A stretch of 64,000 bases of DNA from Streptomyces sp. ATexAB-D23 (GTDB taxonomy: Bacteria; Actinomycetota; Actinomycetes; Streptomycetales; Streptomycetaceae), in assembly GCF_000373645.1 (NCBI RefSeq), contig NZ_KB892018.1:1-64000 (forward strand). Direction: 5' to 3'. Made by a program: the position numbers and the translations under genes. The notes below the pieces were generated by a model. That model was not told the DNA's origin and made no database searches. It saw nothing but the letters and a program-made list of their open reading frames with translations. Position 1 is the first letter of the stretch, and the number at the start of each line of letters is the position of its first letter. Below, in pieces: positions 29,834-39,062 of this stretch.

Positions 29834-32011
29834 ATGAAACCGACCGAGAGCGCCGCACCGGTGGCGCGGCTGCAGGGTTTCGCCGGCCTCACCCCCAAAG
29901 TGGGTGCCGTCGTCGTCGCGCTCGCGGCGGTCCAGCTCGCGACCGGCTTCTACCGTGCCCTGAGCCGGGGACACGCTCTCTTCCCCGACGGCAAGGCCGG
30001 CTGGTCGCTCGCCGTCCTCACCGGCATCGTCGTCGGCCACCTGGTCGCGCTCGGCCGCGACCGGTGGTGGGGCGGCACCGGCTCCGGCGCCGCCCTCACC
30101 CTGGCCGTCCTGCTGCTCTACGGCTGGGTGCCCGCCGGTCTGGTCAGCCTCGTCGTGGTCGTCCTCGTCGGCGTCGCCCGCCGGCACCGCTGGTGGCAGG
30201 GGCTGCTGCACGGAGCGGTGGACATCCTCGGGGTCGGTGCGGCGGCGCTGGTGCTCGCCGCGTTCGGCGAGGTGCAGTCCGTCGAGATGCCGTGGAAGCC
30301 ACTCGACTGGGGCATCGCCGCCGTCCCCGAGGTGCTGCTCGCCGCCGCCACCTATCTGCTCGTCACCCGGGTCCTGCTGTGGTATTCCCGGGCCCAGCCG
30401 GGCGGCGGCCTGCCCACCGTCGCCCGCACCGCGATGCTCCGCCAGGGCCTCGTCGCCGTCGCCCTGCTCGGCATCGCCCCGCTGATCTGCGTCGTCGCGA
30501 TGGCCAGACCCATCCTGCTGCCGCTCTTCGCGGTGCCGCTGATCGCGCTCGACTCCACGCTCTGGATCGCCCGTGCCCGAGCCGAGGAGCAGCTGAAGGA
30601 CCCGCTGACCGGGCTGCCCAACCGGCAGTGGCTGCTGGAGCGGACCTGGACGGCGCTGGAGGAGGCCGAGAGCGTCGGCAGCCGGACCGGCCTGGTCCTG
30701 ATCGACCTCGACCGCTTCCGGGCGGTCAACGACACCCTCGGCCATCTCGCGGGCGACCGGCTGCTGCTCCAGATAGCGGAGCGGCTGCGGCTCGCCCTGC
30801 CGCGCGGCGCGGAGGCGGCCCGGCTCGGCGGCGACGAGTTCGCCGTCCTGCTGCCCACCGCAGACTCCACCACCAGCGCCCAGCGCGTCGCCCGCCACCT
30901 GGTCGCCGAGCTGTCCTCGCCGCTCGACCTGGACGGGCTCACCCTGGTCCTGGAGGCCAGCGCGGGTGTCGCCGTCTTCCCGGACCACGCGCTGGACGCG
31001 GAGGGGCTGCTGCGCCGGGCGGACGTGGCGATGTACCAGGCCAAGCGCGACCGCACGGGCGTGGAGGTCTACGAGTCCAAGCGGGACAGCAACACCCCGG
31101 ACCGGCTCGGCCTCCTCGGCGACCTGCGCCGCGCGCTGGACGCGGGCGAGGTGGAACTGCACTACCAGCCCAAGGTCCGCTTCGACGGCCAGGTGGCCGG
31201 GCTCGAAGCGCTGGTGCGCTGGGTGCACCCGGAGCGCGGCCGGGTCCCCCCGGACGAGTTCATCGCCATCGCCGAGTCCTCCGGGCTGATGCCGCACCTG
31301 ACGGAGTACGTCCTGGAGACGGCGCTCGCCCAGGTCGCCCGGTGGCGCGCACAGGGCCTCTTCGTGCCCGTCGCGGTCAACGTCTCCCCGCGCGACGTGC
31401 ACACCCCCGGGTTCGCGGGCGGCGTCGCGGCCCGGCTCGCCCGGCACGGGGTCCCCGCGGGAGCGCTCCAGCTGGAGATAACGGAGCACGTACTCCTGGA
31501 GGACCCGCAGCGGGCCGCCGACACCCTGGCCGGGCTGACCGGACACGGCGTGAAGATGTCCCTGGACGACTTCGGCACCGGGTACTCCTCCCTGGTCCAT
31601 CTGCGCCGGCTGCCGGTCAGCGAGCTGAAGATCGACCGGTCCTTCGTGGCCCGGCTCGCCATCGACCACGAGGACGCGGAGATCGTCCGCTGCACGATCG
31701 ACCTGGCCCACTCGCTGGGGCTGCTGGTCGTCGCCGAGGGCGTCGAGGACGACGAGACCTGGGAGCGGCTGCGGGATCTGCGCTGCGACGCGGTCCAGGG
31801 CTGGCTGGTGGCGGCCGCGATGCCGCCCCAGGAGACGACCGCGTGGCTGCGGGCCCGGGGCGAGCACGGCTGGCGCCGCCCGGCCGAGCTGGCTGCCGCG
31901 GCGGCAGCCGCCGCCGCGGCAGCGGCGAGTGTGGCCGCCGCCGCGCCGACGCCGGAGCTGGAGCAGCGCCCCTCGGGGCGGACGGCCGGCTCACGGCCCT
32001 CGACGCCGTAG
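29834..32011 (+). CDS. rmdB: Membrane-bound GGDEF-EAL c-di-GMP protein (RmdB-like)
   Basis: A 725-aa c-di-GMP turnover protein. I chose ATG 29834 (MKPTESAAPVARLQG), which is preceded by GAGAGGG; the frame opens at 29663. Residues about 25-235 are six or so membrane helices. The GGDEF domain is intact (GGDEF at 332-336). The EAL domain is also intact: EAL 458-460 with RW, and DDFGTGYSSL at 578-587. The protein ends in a poly-Ala run (residues about 687-705) and a Pro/Arg tail. RmdB of S. coelicolor/venezuelae has this architecture and is a phosphodiesterase affecting development; the orthology is from memory of gene order. Located between ligA and gatC. Confidence 0.88.
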   Translation: MKPTESAAPVARLQGFAGLTPKVGAVVVALAAVQLATGFYRALSRGHALFPDGKAGWSLAVLTGIVVGHLVALGRDRWWGGTGSGAALTLAVLLLYGWVPAGLVSLVVVVLVGVARRHRWWQGLLHGAVDILGVGAAALVLAAFGEVQSVEMPWKPLDWGIAAVPEVLLAAATYLLVTRVLLWYSRAQPGGGLPTVARTAMLRQGLVAVALLGIAPLICVVAMARPILLPLFAVPLIALDSTLWIARARAEEQLKDPLTGLPNRQWLLERTWTALEEAESVGSRTGLVLIDLDRFRAVNDTLGHLAGDRLLLQIAERLRLALPRGAEAARLGGDEFAVLLPTADSTTSAQRVARHLVAELSSPLDLDGLTLVLEASAGVAVFPDHALDAEGLLRRADVAMYQAKRDRTGVEVYESKRDSNTPDRLGLLGDLRRALDAGEVELHYQPKVRFDGQVAGLEALVRWVHPERGRVPPDEFIAIAESSGLMPHLTEYVLETALAQVARWRAQGLFVPVAVNVSPRDVHTPGFAGGVAARLARHGVPAGALQLEITEHVLLEDPQRAADTLAGLTGHGVKMSLDDFGTGYSSLVHLRRLPVSELKIDRSFVARLAIDHEDAEIVRCTIDLAHSLGLLVVAEGVEDDETWERLRDLRCDAVQGWLVAAAMPPQETTAWLRARGEHGWRRPAELAAAAAAAAAAAASVAAAAPTPELEQRPSGRTAGSRPSTP

Positions 32012-32066
32012 GACCGTCCCGGGCGGCGAATCAGGCAGGTGGCCGTGGGCGGTGCCGGCGACCCCA

Positions 32067-32072
32067 TAGGAT
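32067..32072 (+). promoter_or_regulatory. -10 box for gatCAB
   Basis: TAGGAT is a perfect HrdB-type -10 hexamer, 38 bp before the gatC ATG. A ribosome site (TGAGGATC) lies between. A clear -35 was not seen. Confidence 0.5.
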
Positions 32073-32110
32073 TGGGCCAAAACCACACACCAACCCCTGA
32101 GGATCGCTGC

Positions 32111-32407
32111 ATGCCTGGCATCACGCGCGAGGAGGTCGCCCACCTCGCCCGGCTGGCGCGTCTGGAGCTGAAGGGCGAAGAGCTCGATCACTTCGCCGGC
32201 CAGCTCGACGACATCATCGGCGCGGTCGCCCGCGTCTCCGAGGTCGCCGACCAAGACGTACCGCCGACCTCCCACCCGCTGCCGCTGACGAACGTCATGC
32301 GGGCGGACGTGGTCCGCCCGTCTCTCACCCCCGAGCAGGCGCTCTCCGGGGCCCCGGCCCAGGAGCAGCAGCGTTTCAAGGTGCCGCAGATCCTGGGGGA
32401 GGACTGA
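32111..32407 (+). CDS. gatC: Asp-tRNA(Asn)/Glu-tRNA(Gln) amidotransferase subunit C
   Basis: The 98-aa small subunit of the GatCAB complex that wraps and stabilises GatA. Motifs: TREEVAHLARLARLEL and the long helix LDHFAGQLDDIIGAVARVSEVAD, followed by PTSHPLPLTNVMRADVVRPSL. Start ATG 32111. It is the first gene of gatC-gatA-X-gatB, 5 bp upstream of gatA. Confidence 0.96.
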   Translation: MPGITREEVAHLARLARLELKGEELDHFAGQLDDIIGAVARVSEVADQDVPPTSHPLPLTNVMRADVVRPSLTPEQALSGAPAQEQQRFKVPQILGED

Positions 32408-32412
32408 CAGCC

Positions 32413-33915
32413 ATGACGGACATCAGCAGCATCATCAAGCTCACCGCGGCCGAGACCGCCGCGAAGATCGCCTCCGGCGAGCTCACCGCCGTCGAGGTCA
32501 CCGAGGCCCACCTGGCCCGGATCGAGGCCGTGGACGAGAAGGTCCACGCCTTCCTGCACGTCGACCGCGAGGGCGCGCTCGCGCAGGCCCGCGCCGTGGA
32601 CGCCAAGAAGGCGGCCGGCGAGAAGCTCGGCCCGCTGGCCGGCGTCCCGCTCGCGCTGAAGGACATCTTCACCACGAAGGACATGCCGACCACCGTCGGC
32701 TCGAAGATCCTCGAGGGCTGGGTCCCGCCGTACGACGCGACCGTCACCCAGCGGCTGAAGGCCGCCGACGTCGTCATCCTCGGCAAGACCAACATGGACG
32801 AGTTCGCCATGGGGTCCTCCACCGAGAACAGCGCCTACGGCCCCACCGGCAACCCCTGGGACCTCACGCGCATCCCGGGCGGCTCCGGCGGCGGCTCGTC
32901 GGCCGCCCTCGCCTCCTTCGAGGCCCCCCTCGCCATCGGCACGGACACCGGCGGCTCCATCCGCCAGCCCGCCGCCGTCACCGGCACCGTCGGCGTCAAG
33001 CCCACCTACGGCGGGGTCTCCCGCTACGGCATGGTCGCCTTCTCCTCCTCCCTCGACCAGGGCGGCCCCTGCGCCCGCACGGTCCTGGACGCGGCCCTGC
33101 TGCACGAGGCCATCGCCGGGCACGACCCGATGGACTCCACGTCGATCGACGCCCCGGTCCCGCCGGTCGTCGAGGCCGCGCGGAGCGGCTCCGTACAGGG
33201 CATGCGCGTCGGTGTCGTCAAGCAGTTCTCCGGCAAGGGCTACCAGGCCGGTGTCGTCCAGCGCTTCGAGGAATCGGTCGAGCTGCTGAAGTCGCTCGGC
33301 GCCACGGTGGTCGAGCTGGACTGCCCGACGTTCGACCTCGCCCTTTCGGCGTACTACCTCATCGCTCCCTCCGAGTGCTCCTCGAACCTCGCCCGGTTCG
33401 ACGCCATGCGCTACGGCCTGCGGGTCGGCGACGACGGCACCAAGTCCGCCGAGGACGTCACCGCGCTCACCCGCGAGGCCGGCTTCGGCGACGAGGTCAA
33501 GCGCCGCGTCATCCTCGGCACGTACGCGCTCAGCTCCGGCTACTACGACGCGTACTACGGCTCGGCGCAGAAGGTCCGCACCCTGATCACGCGGGAGTTC
33601 GAGCAGGCCTTCGAGCAGGTCGACGTGATCGTCTCCCCGACGACGCCCACCACCGCCTTCCCGATCGGCGAGCGCGCCGACGACCCGATGGCGATGTACC
33701 TGGCCGACCTGTGCACCATTCCGACCAACCTGGCGGGCAACGCCGCCATGTCGCTGCCCTGCGGCCTGGCGCCCGAGGACGGTCTGCCGGTCGGACTGCA
33801 GATCATCGCTCCCGCCATGAAGGACGACCGGCTGTACAAGGTCGGAGCCGCCGTCGAGGCCGCATTCGTGGAAAAGTGGGGGCACCCACTGCTTGAGGAG
33901 GCTCCGTCGCTGTGA
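32413..33915 (+). CDS. gatA: Asp-tRNA(Asn)/Glu-tRNA(Gln) amidotransferase subunit A
   Basis: A 500-aa amidase that hydrolyses glutamine and feeds ammonia to GatB for correcting misacylated Glu-tRNA(Gln) and Asp-tRNA(Asn). The catalytic triad is visible as Lys83 (ALKDIF), cis-Ser158 (PGGSGGGSS) and nucleophile Ser182 (DTGGSIRQPA). Length is normal. The stop overlaps the start of an 80-aa gene (GTGA at 33912-33915). Confidence 0.97.
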   Translation: MTDISSIIKLTAAETAAKIASGELTAVEVTEAHLARIEAVDEKVHAFLHVDREGALAQARAVDAKKAAGEKLGPLAGVPLALKDIFTTKDMPTTVGSKILEGWVPPYDATVTQRLKAADVVILGKTNMDEFAMGSSTENSAYGPTGNPWDLTRIPGGSGGGSSAALASFEAPLAIGTDTGGSIRQPAAVTGTVGVKPTYGGVSRYGMVAFSSSLDQGGPCARTVLDAALLHEAIAGHDPMDSTSIDAPVPPVVEAARSGSVQGMRVGVVKQFSGKGYQAGVVQRFEESVELLKSLGATVVELDCPTFDLALSAYYLIAPSECSSNLARFDAMRYGLRVGDDGTKSAEDVTALTREAGFGDEVKRRVILGTYALSSGYYDAYYGSAQKVRTLITREFEQAFEQVDVIVSPTTPTTAFPIGERADDPMAMYLADLCTIPTNLAGNAAMSLPCGLAPEDGLPVGLQIIAPAMKDDRLYKVGAAVEAAFVEKWGHPLLEEAPSL

Positions 33916-34154
33916 GTGCCATGGCTAAGCAGGCCAAGAACTTCAAGAAGTCGAAGACCGGGCTGTACATCTCGCTCGGCTCGACCGCGTTCGGCGCGAT
34001 CAGCGTCGCCAAGCAGGCGAAGCTCGCGCGCAACGACAACGACATGCTGCGGCTCGTCGACGCCGCGGTGTCCGCCGCCGCCATCGTCACGGGCCTCGCG
34101 ATCCTCTATCGCGAACTGAAGCGTCTCGGCGACGACGACGTTCTGCTGGGCTGA
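33912..34154 (+). CDS. Small protein (80 aa) inserted between gatA and gatB
   Basis: An 80-aa basic protein translationally coupled to gatA; the start could also be ATG 33921. The N-terminus is Lys-rich (MAKQAKNFKKSKTG). One or two hydrophobic stretches follow (LYISLGSTAFGAISVAK and LVDAAVSAAAIVTGLAILY). It ends in an acidic tail (LGDDDVLLG). No named family is recognised. I believe it is conserved at this place in Streptomyces. It might anchor or modulate the amidotransferase, or simply be a hitchhiker in the operon; there is no sequence evidence for either. Confidence 0.75.
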   Translation: MSAMAKQAKNFKKSKTGLYISLGSTAFGAISVAKQAKLARNDNDMLRLVDAAVSAAAIVTGLAILYRELKRLGDDDVLLG

Positions 34155-34171
34155 GAGGGAAAGTTTTCACC

Positions 34172-35680
34172 GTGACTGTCATCGACCTGGAGTCGTACGA
34201 GGACGCCCTCGCGACGTACGACCCCGTCATGGGCCTTGAGGTCCATGTGGAGCTCGGCACCAAGACGAAGATGTTCTGCGGCTGCTCCACCGAGCTGAAG
34301 CAGGACGCCAACTCGCAGACCTGCCCGGTCTGCCTCGGGCTGCCCGGCGCGCTGCCGGTCGTCAACGAGATCGGCGTCGAGTCCGCCATCAAGATCGGCC
34401 TCGCGCTGAACTGCGAGATCGCCGAGTGGTGCCGCTTCGCCCGGAAGAACTACTTCTATCCGGACATGCCGAAGAACTTCCAGACCTCCCAGTACGACGA
34501 GCCGATCGCCTTCGACGGCTATCTGGACGTCCAGCTGGAGGACGGCGAGATCTTCCGGGTGCAGATCGAGCGCGCCCACATGGAGGAGGACACCGGCAAG
34601 TCGACGCACGTCGGCGGCGCCACCGGCCGTATCCACGGCGCGTCCCACTCCCTGCTCGACTACAACCGCGCGGGCATCCCGCTCATCGAGATCGTCACCA
34701 AGCCGATCGAGGGAGCGGGCGCACGCGCCCCCGAGGTCGCCAAGGCGTACGTCGCCGAGCTGCGCGAGCTGATCAAGGCGCTCGGCGTCTCGGAGGCCCG
34801 CATGGAGATGGGCCAGATGCGCTGCGACGTCAACCTGTCGCTGCGCCCGAACGGCACCGAGAAGTTCGGTACGCGCTCCGAGACGAAGAACGTGAACTCG
34901 CTGCGTTCCGTCGAGCGGGCCGCCCGCTTCGAGATCCAGCGCCACGCCGCGGTGCTGAACTCCGGCGGCACGATCGTGCAGGAGACCCGGCACTTCCACG
35001 AGGAGGACGGCTCCACCACGGCCGGCCGCATCAAGGACAACGCCGAGGACTACCGCTACTTCCCCGAGCCCGACCTCGTGCCGGTCGCCCCGGCCCGCGA
35101 GTGGGTCGAGGAGCTGCGCAGGGGGCTCCCCGAGCTGCCGCGGCTGCGCCGCGCCCGGCTCAAGGAGGAGTGGGGCGTCTCCGAGCACGACATGCAGTCC
35201 ATCCTCAACGCGGGCGCGGTCGAGCTGATCGTGGCCACGACCGAGGCGGGCGCCCCGTCGGACCAGGCCCGCAAGTGGTGGATGGGCGAGCTGGCGCGTA
35301 ATGCCAACGAGACCGGCCGCGGTCTGGACGAGCTGCCCGTCACCCCGGCGCAGGTCGCCCGGGTCGCCGAGCTCGTCGCCTCGGGCGACCTCAACGACAA
35401 GCTGGCCCGCCAGGTCCTGGAGGGTGTCCTCGCGGGCGAGGGCGACCCGGACACCGTCGTCGAGAAGCGCGGCCTGAAGGTCGTCTCCGACGAGGGCGCG
35501 CTGTCCACGGCCGTGGACGAGGCCATCGCGGGCAACGCCGCCATCGCGGACAAGATCCGCGGCGGCAAGGTCGCGGCGGCCGGTGCGCTGGTCGGCGCGG
35601 TCATGAAGGCGACCCGTGGCCAGGCGGACGCGGCCCGGGTGCGCGAGCTGATCCTGGAGAAGCTCGGCGTCGAGGGCTGA
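34172..35680 (+). CDS. gatB: Asp-tRNA(Asn)/Glu-tRNA(Gln) amidotransferase subunit B
   Basis: A 502-aa tRNA-binding and kinase subunit of GatCAB. Motifs: MGLEVHVELGTKTKMFCGCSTELKQDANSQTCPVCLGLPGALPVVN (with zinc cysteines), the FYPDMPKNFQTSQYDEPI block, and DYNRAGIPLIEIVTKP. The C-terminal YqeY-like domain is the tRNA-binding tail (KLARQVLEGVLAGEGDPDTVVEKRGLK). Start GTG 34172, 17 bp after the 80-aa gene. A hairpin terminator follows. Confidence 0.97.
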   Translation: MTVIDLESYEDALATYDPVMGLEVHVELGTKTKMFCGCSTELKQDANSQTCPVCLGLPGALPVVNEIGVESAIKIGLALNCEIAEWCRFARKNYFYPDMPKNFQTSQYDEPIAFDGYLDVQLEDGEIFRVQIERAHMEEDTGKSTHVGGATGRIHGASHSLLDYNRAGIPLIEIVTKPIEGAGARAPEVAKAYVAELRELIKALGVSEARMEMGQMRCDVNLSLRPNGTEKFGTRSETKNVNSLRSVERAARFEIQRHAAVLNSGGTIVQETRHFHEEDGSTTAGRIKDNAEDYRYFPEPDLVPVAPAREWVEELRRGLPELPRLRRARLKEEWGVSEHDMQSILNAGAVELIVATTEAGAPSDQARKWWMGELARNANETGRGLDELPVTPAQVARVAELVASGDLNDKLARQVLEGVLAGEGDPDTVVEKRGLKVVSDEGALSTAVDEAIAGNAAIADKIRGGKVAAAGALVGAVMKATRGQADAARVRELILEKLGVEG

Positions 35681-35697
35681 GCCCTTCCCAGCCCCGA

Positions 35698-35735
35698 GGG
35701 GCGGTGCTTCCGGTACGGACCGGTGGCGCCGCCCC
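35698..35735 (+). terminator. Terminator after gatB
   Basis: GGGGCGGTGC (35698-35707) pairs with GCGCCGCCCC (35726-35735) with one mismatch. The loop contains a second short stem (CCGGT/ACCGG). It lies 18 bp after the gatB stop. The rest of 35736-35927 holds no clear gene. Confidence 0.65.
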
Positions 35736-35927
35736 TTCGCCGTGCCGGGTCCCTCGTACGGGGGTGCCGATGTCGCCCATAGCGTGATCCGCACCCTGTG
35801 ACCCTCCCCACGAAACGGGCAAATGATCACAGATGGCTGCAAGAGTGGCCGTTCTCAGGTCATGCGTTTTCCTGCGGTCGGCTCGTCGAGCCCCCGGGGA
35901 GGCACGAACCCGCAGGGAGTACGTCCC

Positions 35928-38141
35928 TTGGCTGCCATCGCCCGCTGGTGCGTCACGCACCGCCTCCTCGCCGTCCTCATCTGGCTGTTCGCCCTCGGGG
36001 GCACGGCCGCAGCCGCGGGGTTCGCGGGGTCGGCCTACTCCAACGACTACGAGGCGCCAGGCACCGAGTCCGGCCGGGCCGCCGAACTGCTGAAGAGCGG
36101 CTTCACCGATCTGGGCGGCGACACCGACACCATCGTCTGGCACACCGACGACTCCACCGTGCGCGCCGGCGACGTAGAGCAGAAGATGACCCGGACCCTG
36201 CACGCCGTCGAGCGGCTGCCGGGCGTCGGCGCGGTCGAAGGACCGTACACGGAGACCGGCGCCGCGCAGATCAGCGCGGACGGGCGCACCGCCTACGCCA
36301 CCGTCACCTTCCACCAGCGCGCCGACGACGTCCCCGTGGGGCAGGCCCAGGCGGTCGTGGACACCGCGAAGGCCGCCGAGAGCCCGCACCTGCGTGTCGA
36401 ACTGGGCGGCTCGGCCGTCGCCCTCACCGAGGCACCGGCCGTGCACCTCAGCGAGGCCATCGGGGTCGCCGTCGCGGCCGTCGTCCTCTTCCTCGCCTTC
36501 GGCTCGCTCGCCGCGAGCATGCTGCCCATCGCCACCGCGCTCGTCTCTGTCGGCACCGCCTACGCGGGCATCGTGCTGCTCGGCCACATCATGACCGTCG
36601 CCGACTTCGCGCCGATGCTGGGCATGCTGATAGGGCTCGGCGTCGGCATCGACTACGCGCTGTTCATCGTCACCCGGCACCGCAGAGGGCTGCGGCGCGG
36701 GCTGACCGTTCCCGAGGCCGCGCAGCACGCGGTCGCGACGACCGGGCGGGCCGTCGTCTTCGCCGGAGCCACCGTCTGCATCGCGCTGCTCGGCATGCTG
36801 ATCCTGCGGCTGAGCTTCCTCAACGGCGTCGCCGTCGCCGCGTCCGTCACCGTCGTCCTGACCGTCGCCGCTTCGGTGACCCTGCTGCCGGCCCTGCTGT
36901 CGCTCATCGGGCTGCGGGCGCTGAGCCGACGCGAACGCGCCCGGCTGGCCGCCCACGGGCCGCAGCCCGAATCGCCCACCGGCCTCGCCGCCCGCTGGTC
37001 CGCCTTCGTGGAACGGCACCCCAAACTGCTGGGCTCCCTCGCCGTCGTCGTGATGCTGGTCCTCGCCCTGCCCACCTTCTCGCTCCACCTCGGCAGCTCC
37101 GACCAGGGCAACAACGCCCGGTCCTCCACCACCCGGCAGGCGTACGACCTGCTCGCCGACGGCTTCGGCCCCGGTGTCAACGGGCCGCTGACCATCGCCG
37201 CGCACCTGGACGGCGCCGACGACCGGCTCGCGATGGACGCCCTGCCCGCCACCCTGCGGGCCGTCGACGGGGTGGCCCGGGTCCACCCCGTCACGTACAA
37301 CGCGGGCGGCGACACGGCGTACGTCACCGTCGTCCCCGACTCCTCGCCGCAGTCCCGCGAGACCAGCGTCCTGGTCGAGCGGCTGCGCACGGACGTGCTC
37401 CCGAAGGCGGCGGACAACACCTCGCTGGAGACCCATGTGGGCGGGGTGACCGCCAGCTACGACGACTTCGCGCAGATCATCATCGGCAAACTGCCGCTCT
37501 TCATCGGCGTCGTCATAGGGCTCGGCTGCCTGCTCCTGCTGATGGCCTTCCGGTCCATCGGCATTCCGCTCAAGGCGGCCGCGATGAACGTCGCGGCGGT
37601 CGCCTCGTCGTTCGGTGTCGTCGTCGCGATCTTCCAGTGGGGCTGGGGCAGCGAACTGCTGGGCCTCGGCAGCGCGGGCCCCATCGAGCCCTTCCTCCCG
37701 GTCATCATGGTCTCGGTGCTCTTCGGCCTCTCCATGGACTACCAGGTCTTCCTGGTCGGCCGGATGTACGAGGAGTGGCTGGAGACCGGCGACAACCGGC
37801 GCGCGGTCCGGGTGGGCCTCGCCGAGACCGGCCGGGTGATCAACTCGGCCGCGGTGATCATGATCTCGGTGTTCCTCGCCTTCGTCCTGAGCGGCGACCG
37901 GGTCATCGCGATGTTCGGCATCGCCCTGGCGGCGGCCGTGGCCCTGGACGCCTTCGTCCTGCGCACCCTGCTCGTCCCGGCGCTGATGCACCTGCTGGGC
38001 GGGGCGAACTGGTGGCTGCCCGGCTGGCTGGAGCGGCGGCTGCCCCGCCTGAGCGTCGAACCGCCCGACCGCGCCGTGCCGCGCGTACCGGCCCCGGGGG
38101 CGCCGGCCCGCGAGGAGGCCATCGCCGAGCGCGTCCATTGA
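35928..38141 (+). CDS. MMPL family RND-type membrane transporter
   Basis: A 737-aa transporter with twelve predicted helices in two similar halves. The start chosen is TTG 35928 (LAAIARWCVTHRLLAVLIW), because AGGGAG lies 8 nt upstream and homologues begin AAIARWC. ATG 35862 in the same frame is an alternative. Landmarks: MLGMLIGLGVGIDYALFIVTRHRRGL in half one and VSVLFGLSMDYQVFLVGRMYEEW in half two, the sterol-sensing-like segments. Both carry the expected Asp-Tyr pairs for proton coupling. Streptomyces MMPL proteins export lipids or natural products; the substrate here is unknown. Confidence 0.9.
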   Translation: MAAIARWCVTHRLLAVLIWLFALGGTAAAAGFAGSAYSNDYEAPGTESGRAAELLKSGFTDLGGDTDTIVWHTDDSTVRAGDVEQKMTRTLHAVERLPGVGAVEGPYTETGAAQISADGRTAYATVTFHQRADDVPVGQAQAVVDTAKAAESPHLRVELGGSAVALTEAPAVHLSEAIGVAVAAVVLFLAFGSLAASMLPIATALVSVGTAYAGIVLLGHIMTVADFAPMLGMLIGLGVGIDYALFIVTRHRRGLRRGLTVPEAAQHAVATTGRAVVFAGATVCIALLGMLILRLSFLNGVAVAASVTVVLTVAASVTLLPALLSLIGLRALSRRERARLAAHGPQPESPTGLAARWSAFVERHPKLLGSLAVVVMLVLALPTFSLHLGSSDQGNNARSSTTRQAYDLLADGFGPGVNGPLTIAAHLDGADDRLAMDALPATLRAVDGVARVHPVTYNAGGDTAYVTVVPDSSPQSRETSVLVERLRTDVLPKAADNTSLETHVGGVTASYDDFAQIIIGKLPLFIGVVIGLGCLLLLMAFRSIGIPLKAAAMNVAAVASSFGVVVAIFQWGWGSELLGLGSAGPIEPFLPVIMVSVLFGLSMDYQVFLVGRMYEEWLETGDNRRAVRVGLAETGRVINSAAVIMISVFLAFVLSGDRVIAMFGIALAAAVALDAFVLRTLLVPALMHLLGGANWWLPGWLERRLPRLSVEPPDRAVPRVPAPGAPAREEAIAERVH

Positions 38142-38205
38142 CCGCGCGCCGGGACGCCGACGTCCGTTAAGCGGCCTCTCATCTGCGCCACCTAGCGTGC
38201 GTCCC

Positions 38206-38805
38206 ATGAACCCCACGACTCCCACCACTCCCGCAGCCCCCGTCGCCGAGGGCGACGGCGAGAAGACGACCGAGAACGTCACCGACACCGCGGCGAAGGA
38301 CGCGGACCAGCAGGACACCGACGAGGCGGGCCGGGGGGCCGAGGCGGGCGCGGAACTCGAAGCCGACGAGCAGGACACCGACGAGCACGACACCGACAAC
38401 GAGGAGTCCTCCGGGCTCGTCGCCGGCGCGGCGGCCGTCGTCTCCGCGGGACTCGGCGTCGTCTCGCTCACGGGCGGCTGGACCAGCCGGGTCGCCGCCG
38501 AGCGCGAGACCCTGATCGGCCAGATCAAGACGTCGTCCGGCGGCTCGGCCGCCCAGCAGATCTCCGAGATATACGGCGACGCCTGGCACGCCACCGCCCT
38601 GGTCAACGGCCTGTTCGGCCTGCTCGCCCTGCTGGTCGGCTGCTACGTCCTGGTCCGGCCCGCGTTCGGCGCCCCGACCACGCACCCGCAGGCCGGCTGG
38701 GTCCGCTCGGTGGCCAAGGGCGGCATCGCGCTCGGCACCCTCGGCGTGCTGATCTCCGTGGCGATGTACTTCGACCTCATCGTGGCCCTTCCCACGGCGG
38801 GATAG
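38206..38805 (+). CDS. Membrane protein with acidic, Thr/Asp-rich N-terminus
   Basis: A 199-aa protein. The start is ATG 38206; TAGCGT lies 7 nt upstream, so it may be leaderless. Residues 1-70 are very acidic and repetitive (EQDTDEHDTDNEE; the words DQQDTDE, DEQDTDE and DEHDTDN recur). Three membrane segments follow (GLVAGAAAVVSAGLGVVSLTG, ALVNGLFGLLALLVGCYVLV, GGIALGTLGVLISVAMYFDLIVAL). No family is recognised. The gene runs into a tandem 26-bp repeat that contains its stop codon. It is 64 bp after the MMPL gene. Confidence 0.78.
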   Translation: MNPTTPTTPAAPVAEGDGEKTTENVTDTAAKDADQQDTDEAGRGAEAGAELEADEQDTDEHDTDNEESSGLVAGAAAVVSAGLGVVSLTGGWTSRVAAERETLIGQIKTSSGGSAAQQISEIYGDAWHATALVNGLFGLLALLVGCYVLVRPAFGAPTTHPQAGWVRSVAKGGIALGTLGVLISVAMYFDLIVALPTAG

Positions 38806-38862
38806 GTAACGCCCTTCCCACGGCGGGATAGGTAACGCCCTTCCCACGGTGGGATAGGGGAC
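38785..38862 (+). repeat. Three 26-bp tandem repeats starting across a stop codon
   Basis: Units are 38785-38810, 38811-38836 and 38837-38862. The first two are identical (core CCCTTCCCACGGCGGGATAG). The third has CCCACGGTGGG and GGGGAC at the end. The first unit encodes the last residues (ALPTAG) and stop codon of the preceding membrane protein. CCCAC...GTGGG in the third unit forms a small hairpin. Confidence 0.9.
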
Positions 38863-39032
38863 CCCGGTCACGGCCCTAAGGCATGGCGGGGCGGATCGAC
38901 CGGGCCTCTGCGGTGGTACGGACCCGCGCCTAAGGCCCCCGCACCCCACAGATGCGGAACTCGCCCGATGTGGCGCCCCCCCTGGGGGACGAGAGTGGTG
39001 GCACGGCGGATGAACTGCCGCCGCCGAGGCCC

Positions 39033-39046
39033 TGACGGGCCCGTCA
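39033..39046. promoter_or_regulatory. 14-bp perfect palindrome before the 59-aa gene
   Basis: TGACGGGCCCGTCA is perfectly palindromic and ends 16 bp before the ATG at 39063. It could be an operator for the small gene or for the LuxR-type regulator downstream. Nothing else obvious is found in 38863-39032. Confidence 0.45.
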
Positions 39047-39062
39047 TCCAGGGGGACATCCC

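Noticed and set aside
35601..38606. A 1001-codon open frame on the minus strand
   Set aside because: It covers gatB's end, the MMPL gene and the acidic membrane protein on the other strand and has no recognisable domain.
38785..38862. Possible CRISPR-like array
   Set aside because: The units abut without spacers and there are no cas genes. It is a simple tandem duplication.
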